Assembly (NCBI RefSeq): GCF_009604405.1
Contig: NZ_WEGK01000013.1
Span: 62,001-126,000, forward strand
DNA from: Nocardia macrotermitis
Lineage (GTDB): Bacteria > Actinomycetota > Actinomycetes > Mycobacteriales > Mycobacteriaceae
Direction: 5' to 3'
DNA: 64,000 nt
A program made the position numbers and the translations under genes. The number at the start of each line of letters is the position of its first letter. Positions within the stretch are counted from its first letter, which is position 1. The notes under the pieces are model-generated. The model was not told the DNA's origin. It worked only from the letters and a program-made list of their open reading frames with translations, and did no database searches. Shown one piece after another: positions 42,070 to 49,745 of this stretch.

Positions 42070-44175
42070 ATGACCAGTTCGAAACGTCCGAGGTTCGTAT
42101 CGATGCGACACGGTGGTCTGTGGCGCAAACGTCGACACCGGCGTGTCGCGATGGCCGGTGGGGTGGTCGTCGCGCTGACCGCCGGGACCGGTGTCCTGTA
42201 CTGGGCCTGGCCCGCCGCGCTGCCCTACCGCCAGACCGCGGGCGTGGACGAGGGGCACGGTCGCGGCATGAGTCAGTTCGGCGCGTTGGACCAGGCCAAG
42301 GCGGGGACGAACGCGGTCGGCATCCTGCAGGGCTACTATCCCGGCGCGCAACTGGCCACCATCGGACCGACCATGGTGCGGGTGCGGTTGATGGGTCAGG
42401 ACAACAAGCCGCTGGACGTCTACTCCGATGCCGGACTGAGCGTCGCGGGGCGGCAGGTGCTGCCCGGTCAGGTCGCGCATCTGACGCCGACCGCCGCCGG
42501 AGCCGACGTGACGATCCTGTCCGGTTGCGGCGGCGACGTGGTGTGGCAGGGATCCACCCCCGACCCGTGGGTCTATCCGATCGGGGCGGGCGCCAACCGT
42601 CCGCCGGCCGAACAGCTGAAGATCTGCGGCGCGGGCGGGTACCGGGGCGCGCTCGGCGTCGCGCTGGACGGGGCGGAGATCCGCACGGTCGATCGCGTCG
42701 ACACCGAGGACTACCTGCGCGGCGTCGTCCCGACCGAGATGTCCGCGGACTGGGCCGATCAAGGTGGTTCGGAGGCGTTGCGCGCGCAGGCGATCGCCGC
42801 CCGCTCCTACGCCCTGGCCGAAACCCGCTATCCGTACGCGCAGACCTGCGATACCCAGGACTGCCAGGCGTATTCGGGGACGAGCCGGGAGGATCCGCGC
42901 ACCGACGCCGCCGTCCGCGCGACCGCGGGCCAGGTCCTGCTGCGCGACGGTCACCTGCTGCGCACCGAATACTCCTCCGCGCCGCACGGCGTGCATCCCA
43001 TGAACGCCGGAATGTTCGAAATCGGCCCCGCCCCAGCCGAATTGGCCCCCTCCACACCCGCCCCCGCCGCCCCGCAATCCGCGCCCGGCCCCAGCGTCAT
43101 CGATACCAAATACGCCCAGTCCGGCGGCCCCACAGGCTCTCTGGGCACCCCCCTCGGCCCCGAATCGCTCCTCCCCGGCCACGGCGGCACCTTCCGAATG
43201 TTCCGCAACGGCGTCATCATCGCCACCCCCACCCTCGGCGCCCAGGTCATCGACTTCACCACCCTCCTACAACTGGCTCCCGGCGTCGCCGCCAACCCGG
43301 CCGCTCCTGCTCCCGGTGTTGCGGCCACCCCTGCCGCTCCTGCTCCCGGTGTTGCGGCCACCCCTGCCGCTCCTGCTCCCGGTGTTGCGGCCACCCCTGC
43401 CGCTCCTGCTCCCGGAACGGCGGCCAACTCGGGCATTCCCGCCCCTGGAACGGCGGCTGACTCGGGCACTCCTGCGCCCGGCGTCGCGGCCAATCCAGCC
43501 ACTCCCGCGCCTGGAACAGCGGCCAACCCGGCTACCTCTGCTCCCGGCGTCGCGGCCACCCCTGTCACTCCCGCTCCCGGGACAGCGGCGGACCCGGGCA
43601 CTCCCGCGCCTGGTGTCGCGGCCAACTCTGCCCCCGGAACCGTGGCCGCCGCCCCCGCGCCCACGTCAACCGGGACAACCGACCAATCCGCCCAGGCACC
43701 ACAGGCCGCGCCCGCCCCGAACCAGCCCGCCGGAAATCCGGCCCCCACAGCCGCTCCGGTCGCGGCCCCCACAGCCGCTCCGGTCGCGGCCCCCACAGCC
43801 GCTCCGGTCGCGGCCGCCCCGAGCCCGGCCGTCGCCCCCGGACCGGCTGCTGCTCCGGGACCGGCTGCTGCTCCGGGACCGGCCGCTCCCGCCTCGACAT
43901 CGGTTGCGGCTCCGGAAGTTTCAGCTCCAACTGTCATCGCAGCTCCGGCCCCGACAGGTCCCGCAGCGTCGGCCCCGACCGCCGCACCGGCCGCTCCCGT
44001 CGCGACATCTGTTCCGGCCCAGGCAATTCCAGCGCCAGCCGCTGCCTCGACCTCGGTAGCCCCCGCACCCATCGCGCAGGATCCGTCGGCGCAAGCACCG
44101 TCGTCGATTGCGCAGGTGCCGATATTCCCCCCGCCTGCTCCGGCCGCACCGGCCCCGGGCGCGCTAGCCCCCTGA
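42070..44175 (+). CDS. SpoIID/LytB-domain secreted protein with LGFP-like segment and Pro/Ala repeat tail
   Basis: 701 residues. A basic N-terminus and one membrane anchor (MAGGVVVALTAGTGVLYWAW) precede a SpoIID/LytB domain (GHGRGMSQFGA; VDTEDYLRGVVPTEM; LRAQAIAARSYAL). The domain's usual SxGGxT end is replaced by EYSSAPHGVHPM. One LGFP-like unit follows (YAQSGGPTGSLGTPLG ... FRMFRNGVIIATP), then ~300 residues of Pro/Ala/Gly repeats based on 11-residue AAPAPGVAATP units. SpoIID domains act on peptidoglycan, and LGFP units bind the envelope. ATG 42070 follows GGGAG. The frame after the stop, shifted by one base, stays Pro/Ala-rich, hinting at a frameshift in a C5 run (44168-44172). Confidence 0.85.
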   Translation: MTSSKRPRFVSMRHGGLWRKRRHRRVAMAGGVVVALTAGTGVLYWAWPAALPYRQTAGVDEGHGRGMSQFGALDQAKAGTNAVGILQGYYPGAQLATIGPTMVRVRLMGQDNKPLDVYSDAGLSVAGRQVLPGQVAHLTPTAAGADVTILSGCGGDVVWQGSTPDPWVYPIGAGANRPPAEQLKICGAGGYRGALGVALDGAEIRTVDRVDTEDYLRGVVPTEMSADWADQGGSEALRAQAIAARSYALAETRYPYAQTCDTQDCQAYSGTSREDPRTDAAVRATAGQVLLRDGHLLRTEYSSAPHGVHPMNAGMFEIGPAPAELAPSTPAPAAPQSAPGPSVIDTKYAQSGGPTGSLGTPLGPESLLPGHGGTFRMFRNGVIIATPTLGAQVIDFTTLLQLAPGVAANPAAPAPGVAATPAAPAPGVAATPAAPAPGVAATPAAPAPGTAANSGIPAPGTAADSGTPAPGVAANPATPAPGTAANPATSAPGVAATPVTPAPGTAADPGTPAPGVAANSAPGTVAAAPAPTSTGTTDQSAQAPQAAPAPNQPAGNPAPTAAPVAAPTAAPVAAPTAAPVAAAPSPAVAPGPAAAPGPAAAPGPAAPASTSVAAPEVSAPTVIAAPAPTGPAASAPTAAPAAPVATSVPAQAIPAPAAASTSVAPAPIAQDPSAQAPSSIAQVPIFPPPAPAAPAPGALAP
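43280..43650 (+). repeat. 33-bp coding tandem repeat (Pro/Ala tail)
   Basis: About ten units of a 33-bp repeat encode (A/T)PAPG(V/T)AA(T/N/D)P-type 11-residue blocks. The first three units (from about 43310) are almost identical at DNA level; later ones drift. Such arrays expand and contract readily. Confidence 0.85.
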
Positions 44176-44375
44176 GCATCTCCGCAGGTACCGGTGATAA
44201 ACCCCCGATCGCCGCACCCGGCATTCCGGCCGCGACCTCGACGGTCCCCAGCGTCCCGGCCGCCGATACCGCGTCCGCCCCAGGTCCGGCGCGGCCGTGG
44301 TTCCGGCGTCGGCCCTGTAGGTCCGCCCCGGCGGTGATTCGGGCCCCGGCGACGGCCGTGGAATTGGTCCTTGAC

Positions 44376-44392
44376 CTTGACGTAGCGTCAAG
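44376..44392. promoter_or_regulatory. MerR-type operator
   Basis: CTTGACG-TAG-CGTCAAG is a perfect 7-bp inverted repeat 43 bases upstream of the MerR-family start. TTGACC at 44371-44376 could be the -35 element, placing the repeat in the long spacer as MerR-type activators require. Confidence 0.75.
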
Positions 44393-44435
44393 ATGCATGC
44401 TGGGTTTATCGACGTGATCAGGGAAAACGGGTGGT

Positions 44436-45197
44436 GTGGCGGTGGGTGAGTGGTCCATTCAGGAGTTGGCGCGGGCGGCGGGGACGACCAGTCGGACGTT
44501 GCGGCACTATGGGCAGCTCGGGTTGTTGCCGCCCAGTCGGGTCGGGAGCAACGGCTATCGGTACTACGACCAGGATTCCCTGGTGCGGTTGCAGCGGATT
44601 CTGCTGTTGCGCGAGCTCGGGCTGGGACTGCCGGTCATTGCCGAAGTGCTTGCGGGAGAGCGGGATACGGCGGCCGCGCTGCGTACGCATCTGGATCTGC
44701 TACGGCAGCAGCGGGATCGGATCGAGCGGCAGATCACGTCGGTGCACACCACATTGCACAAGACGGAAGCAGGTGAACCGCTCATGGCGGAGGAGACATT
44801 CGACGGGTTCGACCACACCCGGTACAAGGACGAGGTGATCGAGCGCTGGGGCAGGGAGGCGTACGAGAACAGCGACGCCTGGTGGCGTTCGATGAGCGAG
44901 GCGGACCGGCAGGCGTTCGGGCAGACGCACCTGGACATCGCCGCCGACTACGGCCGCGCGCACGCCGACGGGCTGGCCCCGGACAGCGCACAGGTGCAGG
45001 CGATCGCGCAGCGGCACTACGACTGGATCGCGGTGGGCTGGGGCGGCAGGCAGCCCGACGCGTGCGCATTCACCGGCCTCGGCGACATGTACGTCGCGGA
45101 CCCGCGTTTCGCCGCGAATTACGACCGGCACGGCGAGGGCACCACCGCCTTCGTCCGGGACGCGATGTACGCCTACGCCGAAACCCGTCTGCACTAA
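44436..45197 (+). CDS. MerR family regulator with TipAS-like effector domain
   Basis: 253 residues. The N-terminal MerR winged helix is WSIQELARAAGTTSRTLRHY, followed by GLLPPSRVGSNGYRYYDQDS. A dimerisation coiled coil spans about residues 80-112. The C-terminal ~130 residues match the TipAS domain (AYENSDAWWRSMSEADRQAF; DWIAVGWGGRQPDACAFTGL; YVADPRFAANYDRHGEGT), which binds thiopeptide antibiotics in Streptomyces TipA. No Cys suited to covalent thiopeptide capture is in a clearly equivalent position; the only one (PDACAF) is a candidate. GTG 44436. It is probably autoregulated through the inverted repeat at 44376-44392. Confidence 0.93.
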   Translation: MAVGEWSIQELARAAGTTSRTLRHYGQLGLLPPSRVGSNGYRYYDQDSLVRLQRILLLRELGLGLPVIAEVLAGERDTAAALRTHLDLLRQQRDRIERQITSVHTTLHKTEAGEPLMAEETFDGFDHTRYKDEVIERWGREAYENSDAWWRSMSEADRQAFGQTHLDIAADYGRAHADGLAPDSAQVQAIAQRHYDWIAVGWGGRQPDACAFTGLGDMYVADPRFAANYDRHGEGTTAFVRDAMYAYAETRLH

Positions 45198-45325
45198 CCG
45201 AATTCGGCGTTCACGAGACGCGGAACCGGTGAGATGTGTTCCGCGCGGGGAACTTTTCGGGTCGCCCGGGTGCGGACGTGCGGAGTAGAGTTCGCGCCCG
45301 AGATCAGGGGAGGAAAGGAAACCCG

Positions 45326-46123
45326 ATGAGCTACCCATATGGCCAGCCCGGTTACGGCGGTCAGCCTCAGCCCTACGGACAGCAGCCTTATGGTCAGCAG
45401 CCGGGTTATCCACCGCAGCCCGGATATCCACAGCCGGGTTATCCACAGCAGCCGGGTTATCCACAACAACCGATGCAGCCGCAGGGTTATCCCCAACAGC
45501 CGGGTATGCCGCAGCCGCAGGGTTTTCCACAGAATCCGCAGCAGATCCCGAACCCGCAGCAGTTCGGCAACGCACCGCGGCCGGGCGGCGCCCAACCGTC
45601 CGGTGGCGGCGGTGCGGCGATCACGGCGGGCATCCTCGCGATCGTGATCGCGCTGCTCGGGATCGGCAGCATCATCTACACCCTGCACGCGATGAGTGTC
45701 GCGCAGGAGGCCCTGGACAGCCTCAACAGCACGCTCGACTCGATGAGCAGCAAGTACGGCACCAGCGTCTCCTCGCACCGCGACTTCGACTCGGGCGGTT
45801 ACTACTTCGGCGTGGTCGTGGAGGCCATCGTCGCCGTGCTGTTCCTGCTCGGCGGCTCCATGCTCCTCAACCACAAGAACGGCGGCCGGATCCTGCTGGT
45901 GATCCTGGCGGGCTTCGGTGTGGTCGGCGGCCTGATCGGCATGATCATCGGCCTCGCCTCGGGCGTCCCGGCCGCCGCGGGTTTCTCGATCCCCGGCCTG
46001 TTGGTCGTCATCGCGATACTCGTCCTGTGCCTGTCCGCCTCGGCCCGCCGCTACTGCAATGTGGCGCCGGCCCAGGCTCCGCAGATCAACTACGCGCAGC
46101 CGCAGTATCCGCCGCGTTTCTGA
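45326..46123 (+). CDS. Pro/Gln-rich four-helix membrane protein (family A, member 2)
   Basis: 265 residues. The first ~90 residues are Tyr/Pro/Gln/Gly repeats (PYGQPGYGGQPQPYGQQPYG, then GYPQQP units) and predict as disordered. Four hydrophobic helices follow, the first being AAITAGILAIVIALLGIGSI. The gene ends QYPPRF. The ATG at 45326 follows AGGAAAGGA. Related in plan to the genes at 39671 and 46342; the last one shares even the final codons and the start of the 3' untranslated sequence. The GYPQ repeats are written GGT TAT CCA CAG, which creates DnaA boxes. Function is unknown. Confidence 0.85.
   Translation: MSYPYGQPGYGGQPQPYGQQPYGQQPGYPPQPGYPQPGYPQQPGYPQQPMQPQGYPQQPGMPQPQGFPQNPQQIPNPQQFGNAPRPGGAQPSGGGGAAITAGILAIVIALLGIGSIIYTLHAMSVAQEALDSLNSTLDSMSSKYGTSVSSHRDFDSGGYYFGVVVEAIVAVLFLLGGSMLLNHKNGGRILLVILAGFGVVGGLIGMIIGLASGVPAAAGFSIPGLLVVIAILVLCLSASARRYCNVAPAQAPQINYAQPQYPPRF
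45416..45532 (+). other. array of DnaA-box 9-mers inside a coding repeat
   Basis: Two exact TTATCCACA boxes (45439-45447, 45457-45465), 18 bp apart, are flanked by four one-mismatch versions (45416 TTATCCACC, 45424 ATATCCACA, 45487 TTATCCCCA, 45524 TTTTCCACA), all in the same orientation. They coincide with GYPQ codons. Whether DnaA binds is unknown. Confidence 0.6.
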
Positions 46124-46139
46124 GCGTCATCGGAATATC

Positions 46140-46175
46140 GACTCGGGCACAGGATTTCGATCCTGTGCCCGAGTC
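46140..46175 (+). terminator. strong terminator hairpin
   Basis: A perfect 16-bp stem (46140-46155 with 46160-46175) with a TTCG tetraloop, 16 bases after the stop of the gene at 45326. The downstream paralogue (ending 46926) retains only the left arm (GAACTCGGGCA), so its copy of the hairpin is broken. Confidence 0.88.
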
Positions 46176-46341
46176 GTATCCGTCCGCCGCGACTTGCGTC
46201 CGGATCGGAGTAACGGCGTTGTCGGTGCGACGGAATATGCTTCGACCGCATCGATCGTTCGGTGCACCGGCGGAGTGACCGGCGGCCCGCGATCGGCGTG
46301 ACACGTGGTTCGAATCCGATGACGAAAAAAAAGGGGGAGAC

Positions 46342-46926
46342 ATGGGGTATCCGTACGGTCCGCCTGGGAACCAGGGCTTCGGGGCCTATCCGCAGCCGAC
46401 CTACCTGCAACCGGTCACTCCGGCGCGAAAACCGAGTGGCGGCACCGCGATCGCGGCCGGGGTACTGGCCGCTGTGCAGGGTGTGCTCGCGCTGGTGGAG
46501 ACGGCGGGCGCTTCGATCACGATGCGCTCGGATCGCCACGAGGGCTACGGCGACGACGACTGGGTGTCGGTCCTGATGCTCGTCCTCATCGCCACATACT
46601 GCGGTCTGTACCTGTCCGGAGCGATCTTCCTGTTCGCGCGCAGACGCATCGGTCGATATCTGATCGTCGGAACCAGCGGGCTCGTCCTGGTCGGCGGCGC
46701 CTGCGCGATCATCGTCGCGGTGACCGTCAACGGCCTCGCGAACGAGGACGCGCTCCCGCTGGGCATCGTGGTGGCGATCGCGTTCGTCATCCAGTTGCTC
46801 ACGCTGTGTCTGGCACTCGCCAGCTCGACCGGCCGCTGGATCGCCGCCCGCACCACCGGCCCGGCCGCCACGCACCCGCGGCCCGAGCCGACGTACGTCC
46901 AACCGCAGTACCCGCCGCGCTTCTGA
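46342..46926 (+). CDS. four-helix membrane protein (family A, member 3)
   Basis: 194 residues. It begins GYPYGPPGNQGFGAYPQPTY, then four hydrophobic helices (TAIAAGVLAAVQGVLALVET first) and a short Pro-rich tail ending QPQYPPRF. Shorter than its neighbour at 45326 because the Pro/Gln repeat is reduced. The two genes share identical last residues and about 25 bases beyond the stop (CTGAGCGTCATCG then ACTCGGGCA), so a duplication covering the 3' end is likely. The start ATG has GGGGGAG immediately upstream. Function is unknown. Confidence 0.82.
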   Translation: MGYPYGPPGNQGFGAYPQPTYLQPVTPARKPSGGTAIAAGVLAAVQGVLALVETAGASITMRSDRHEGYGDDDWVSVLMLVLIATYCGLYLSGAIFLFARRRIGRYLIVGTSGLVLVGGACAIIVAVTVNGLANEDALPLGIVVAIAFVIQLLTLCLALASSTGRWIAARTTGPAATHPRPEPTYVQPQYPPRF

Positions 46927-47051
46927 GCGTCATCGAAACGTGAACTCGGGCAATAACTCAATGGGTCGAGATGGCGCCCCGCCAGCCCGCCCCGATCGCT
47001 CCGATGTGCGGCCGACAGCAGTACCCACCTTACCGTTGATTCGATGAAACC

Positions 47052-48281
47052 CTATGCGGCGCACATGGTTTGGAGTACCCCGCGCAGGATCGGCGCGCCG
47101 TAGCGAGCCGGGGCGAAGGCCAGTGATTGTGCCATGCCGAGGGGGGTGAGGACGGCCGAGCTGACTCCGGTCCAGCCGACGGCGACGTTGGCTCCGGTGA
47201 GCAGCAGGCTGGAGATGTCCAGGGTCAGGGTGGTGAGGTCCAGGGCGTTCTCGACGCTGACGTCCGCGAGCGGGACGGTGTCCAGGGCCTTGCCCTCGTG
47301 GATGTCGTAGCCGAGGTTGGCCAGGAAGGTGAGCGGGCCGTAGTCCATGTAGTCGATCACGGGGCCGAGTTCACCGGTCTTGCGCATCAGCGCGAGCTTG
47401 GCGATCCGGTTGTCGCGCAGGAACTCCCGCAGCCCCGCCGCGGTGCCGTCGAGGGCGGCGTGGTCGATCGGCAGATCGGCGTGCGCGAGATAGCCGCGGG
47501 TGCGGTCCAGCAGCGTGACGGTGTTCAGATCCGACATCGGCGTGCACTTGTCGTTCGCCCGGACGACCTGGTTCGCCAGCTCGGCGATCGCGGGCGGCAC
47601 CGCGACGCGCTCACTCGGGAAATCCGAACCGCTCAGCTCCAGCTTCGCGTAAGTGCCCGGGGCCGAACAGTTTTCGCGCATCCGATCCTGCACCCGCCGG
47701 GCCAGCCACTTCACCCCGCTGAACACCCCGCCGACGATGAAACTCAGGAAGAACCCCGCCGTCGGCACCAGCCCCGAGAGCACCTGCGCCGGAATCTTCA
47801 CCACGCGGGTGGCCAGGATGAACACCTCGATGACGTCGTTCACCGTCAGCCGCGACACCGACATGGTCCGATCGAGATGTCCGGTGCGCACCGCGTCCAG
47901 CCCGTCGACCAGATAGGTGACGATCGGATCGTCCAGCTGCCCGAGCCGTCCGGACTTCTCGCGCGTCGGGTCGACGGGCAGCGCGTCGCGGTGCACGCGG
48001 ACCGCGGCGATGGTGTGCCGGAACTCGTCCACCTGACGGTCGTACTCGGCGATCCGGTTCGCGGGAATCACGGTGCGCACCGCCGACGCGGCCGAGTTGA
48101 CGACGTCGTCGACGGTGGGCGAATCCTGCCCACAGGTTCCGTCCCCGGCGGCGACGGGCACCGCGGCCAGCGCGGTGGGTGTGTCGGCCTGTGCGGGTGT
48201 GGCCGTCAGCAGGCCCGCGCCGAGCGACGCCGACAGCACGAGCGCGCCGAACAGAGGGGTGAGGGGGCTGGTGATCCGCAT
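47052..48281 (-). CDS. secreted hypothetical protein
   Basis: 409 residues, family not recognised. The signal peptide (MRITSPLTPLFGALVLSASL...TPAQA) ends at about residue 32. The mature part is mostly helical, with an amphipathic hydrophobic stretch (IPAQVLSGLVPTAGFFLSFI, then VGGVFSGVKWLARRV) and few Cys (CGQDSP, ENCSAPG, DKCTPM, TMCAA), suggesting two disulfides. The ATG at 48281 is chosen for the signal peptide; the frame opens 23 codons earlier. It is divergent from glf, with 236 bases between the starts, and may act in the envelope. Confidence 0.8.
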   Translation of the reverse strand: MRITSPLTPLFGALVLSASLGAGLLTATPAQADTPTALAAVPVAAGDGTCGQDSPTVDDVVNSAASAVRTVIPANRIAEYDRQVDEFRHTIAAVRVHRDALPVDPTREKSGRLGQLDDPIVTYLVDGLDAVRTGHLDRTMSVSRLTVNDVIEVFILATRVVKIPAQVLSGLVPTAGFFLSFIVGGVFSGVKWLARRVQDRMRENCSAPGTYAKLELSGSDFPSERVAVPPAIAELANQVVRANDKCTPMSDLNTVTLLDRTRGYLAHADLPIDHAALDGTAAGLREFLRDNRIAKLALMRKTGELGPVIDYMDYGPLTFLANLGYDIHEGKALDTVPLADVSVENALDLTTLTLDISSLLLTGANVAVGWTGVSSAVLTPLGMAQSLAFAPARYGAPILRGVLQTMCAA

Positions 48282-48517
48282 GCGAGGTCTTTCGGTCGTG
48301 CTGAAATATGCGGCGCCATTGCCACCACAACGAACTGGTCGTCCGTTCAATTGGTGCTCATGACATCCGGCCCGGATGTCCGGTTACTCCCCGGTACGCG
48401 AATTCCGTCCGAAATGTGGGTGTCCGGCGTCGGAAATCTGCCGGTCGTGCGGGTCCTGAGCGGGCAGTGTGCGACTCCACCGGGCGTCTGCGCGGACTTC
48501 CGATACTCTGGGCTCCC

Positions 48518-49714
48518 GTGACCGCCGCATCGCCCTACGATCTGATCATCGTCGGCTCCGGATTCTTCGGGCTGACCATCGCCGAACGTGCCGCCACCCA
48601 GTTAGGCAAGCGGGTGCTGGTCGTCGAACGCCGCTACCACCTGGGCGGCAACGCATATTCCGAGGCGGATCCCGAAACCGGTATCGAGGTGCACAAATAC
48701 GGTGCACACCTGTTCCACACCTCGAACAAGCGGGTGTGGGACTACGTCAACCAGTTCACCGAATTCACCGGCTACCAGCACCGCGTCTTCGCCATGCACA
48801 AGGGGCAGGCGTACCAGTTCCCGATGGGCCTGGGTCTGCTCTCGCAATTCTTCGGCCGCTACTTCAGCCCCGACGAGGCGCGCGCGCTGATCGCCGAGCA
48901 GTCCGCCGAGGTGAATGCCGCCGACGTGTCGAACCTCGAGGAGAAGGCCGTCTCGCTGATCGGCCGCCCGCTGTACGAGGCGTTCATCCGCGACTACACC
49001 GCCAAGCAGTGGCAGACCGACCCGAAGGAACTGTCCGAGGGCATCATCACCCGCCTGCCGGTCCGCTACACCTTCGACAACCGCTACTTCAACGACACCT
49101 ACGAGGGTCTGCCGCGCGAGGGTTACACCGCGTGGCTGTCCAAGATGGCCGAATCCGAGCTGATCGAGGTCCGGCTGAACACCGACTGGTTCGAGGTGCG
49201 CGAGGAGATTCGCGCGCAGAGCCCGGACGCCCCGGTCGTCTACACCGGCCCGCTGGACCGCTACTTCGACTACAGCGCGGGCGAATTGGGTTGGCGCACC
49301 ATCGATCTGGAGACCGAGGTGCTGAACACCGGTGATTTCCAGGGCACCTCGGTGATGAACTACAACGACGGCGACGTCCCGTTCACCCGGATCATCGAGC
49401 CGCGCCACTTCCACCCCGAGCGCGACTATCCGACGGACAAGACGATCATCCAGCGCGAGTTCTCCCGTTTCGCGCAGACCGGCGACGAGCCGTACTACCC
49501 GATCAACAGCACCGAGAACCGCGAGAAGCTGGTCGCCTACCGCGAACTGGCCAAGAACGAAACCGCCACGGCCAAGGTGCTTTTCGGTGGCCGCCTGGGT
49601 ACCTATCAGTACCTGGACATGCACATGGCGATCGGTAGCGCGCTGAGCATGTTCGACAACGTCGTGGGCCCGCACCTGGAGTCCGGCGCGCCGCTGGTCG
49701 CGCCGGAGCAGTGA
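48518..49714 (+). CDS. glf: UDP-galactopyranose mutase
   Basis: A 398-residue flavoenzyme converting UDP-galactopyranose to UDP-galactofuranose, the precursor of cell-wall galactan. The FAD-binding N-terminus is DLIIVGSGFFGLTIAERAA, followed by VVERRYHLGGNAYSE. The active-site region has FIRDYTAKQWQTDPKELS and LPVRYTFDNRYFNDTYEG, with the conserved Arg residues near the flavin and diphosphate. YQYLDMHMAIGSAL near the end is also typical. The GTG at 48518 gives the standard start. It is first gene of the galactan/arabinan operon (Rv3809c equivalent). Confidence 0.97.
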   Translation: MTAASPYDLIIVGSGFFGLTIAERAATQLGKRVLVVERRYHLGGNAYSEADPETGIEVHKYGAHLFHTSNKRVWDYVNQFTEFTGYQHRVFAMHKGQAYQFPMGLGLLSQFFGRYFSPDEARALIAEQSAEVNAADVSNLEEKAVSLIGRPLYEAFIRDYTAKQWQTDPKELSEGIITRLPVRYTFDNRYFNDTYEGLPREGYTAWLSKMAESELIEVRLNTDWFEVREEIRAQSPDAPVVYTGPLDRYFDYSAGELGWRTIDLETEVLNTGDFQGTSVMNYNDGDVPFTRIIEPRHFHPERDYPTDKTIIQREFSRFAQTGDEPYYPINSTENREKLVAYRELAKNETATAKVLFGGRLGTYQYLDMHMAIGSALSMFDNVVGPHLESGAPLVAPEQ

Positions 49715-49745
49715 GCCGCGCCCGAGAAGCCCGCAGGAAAGTGAC

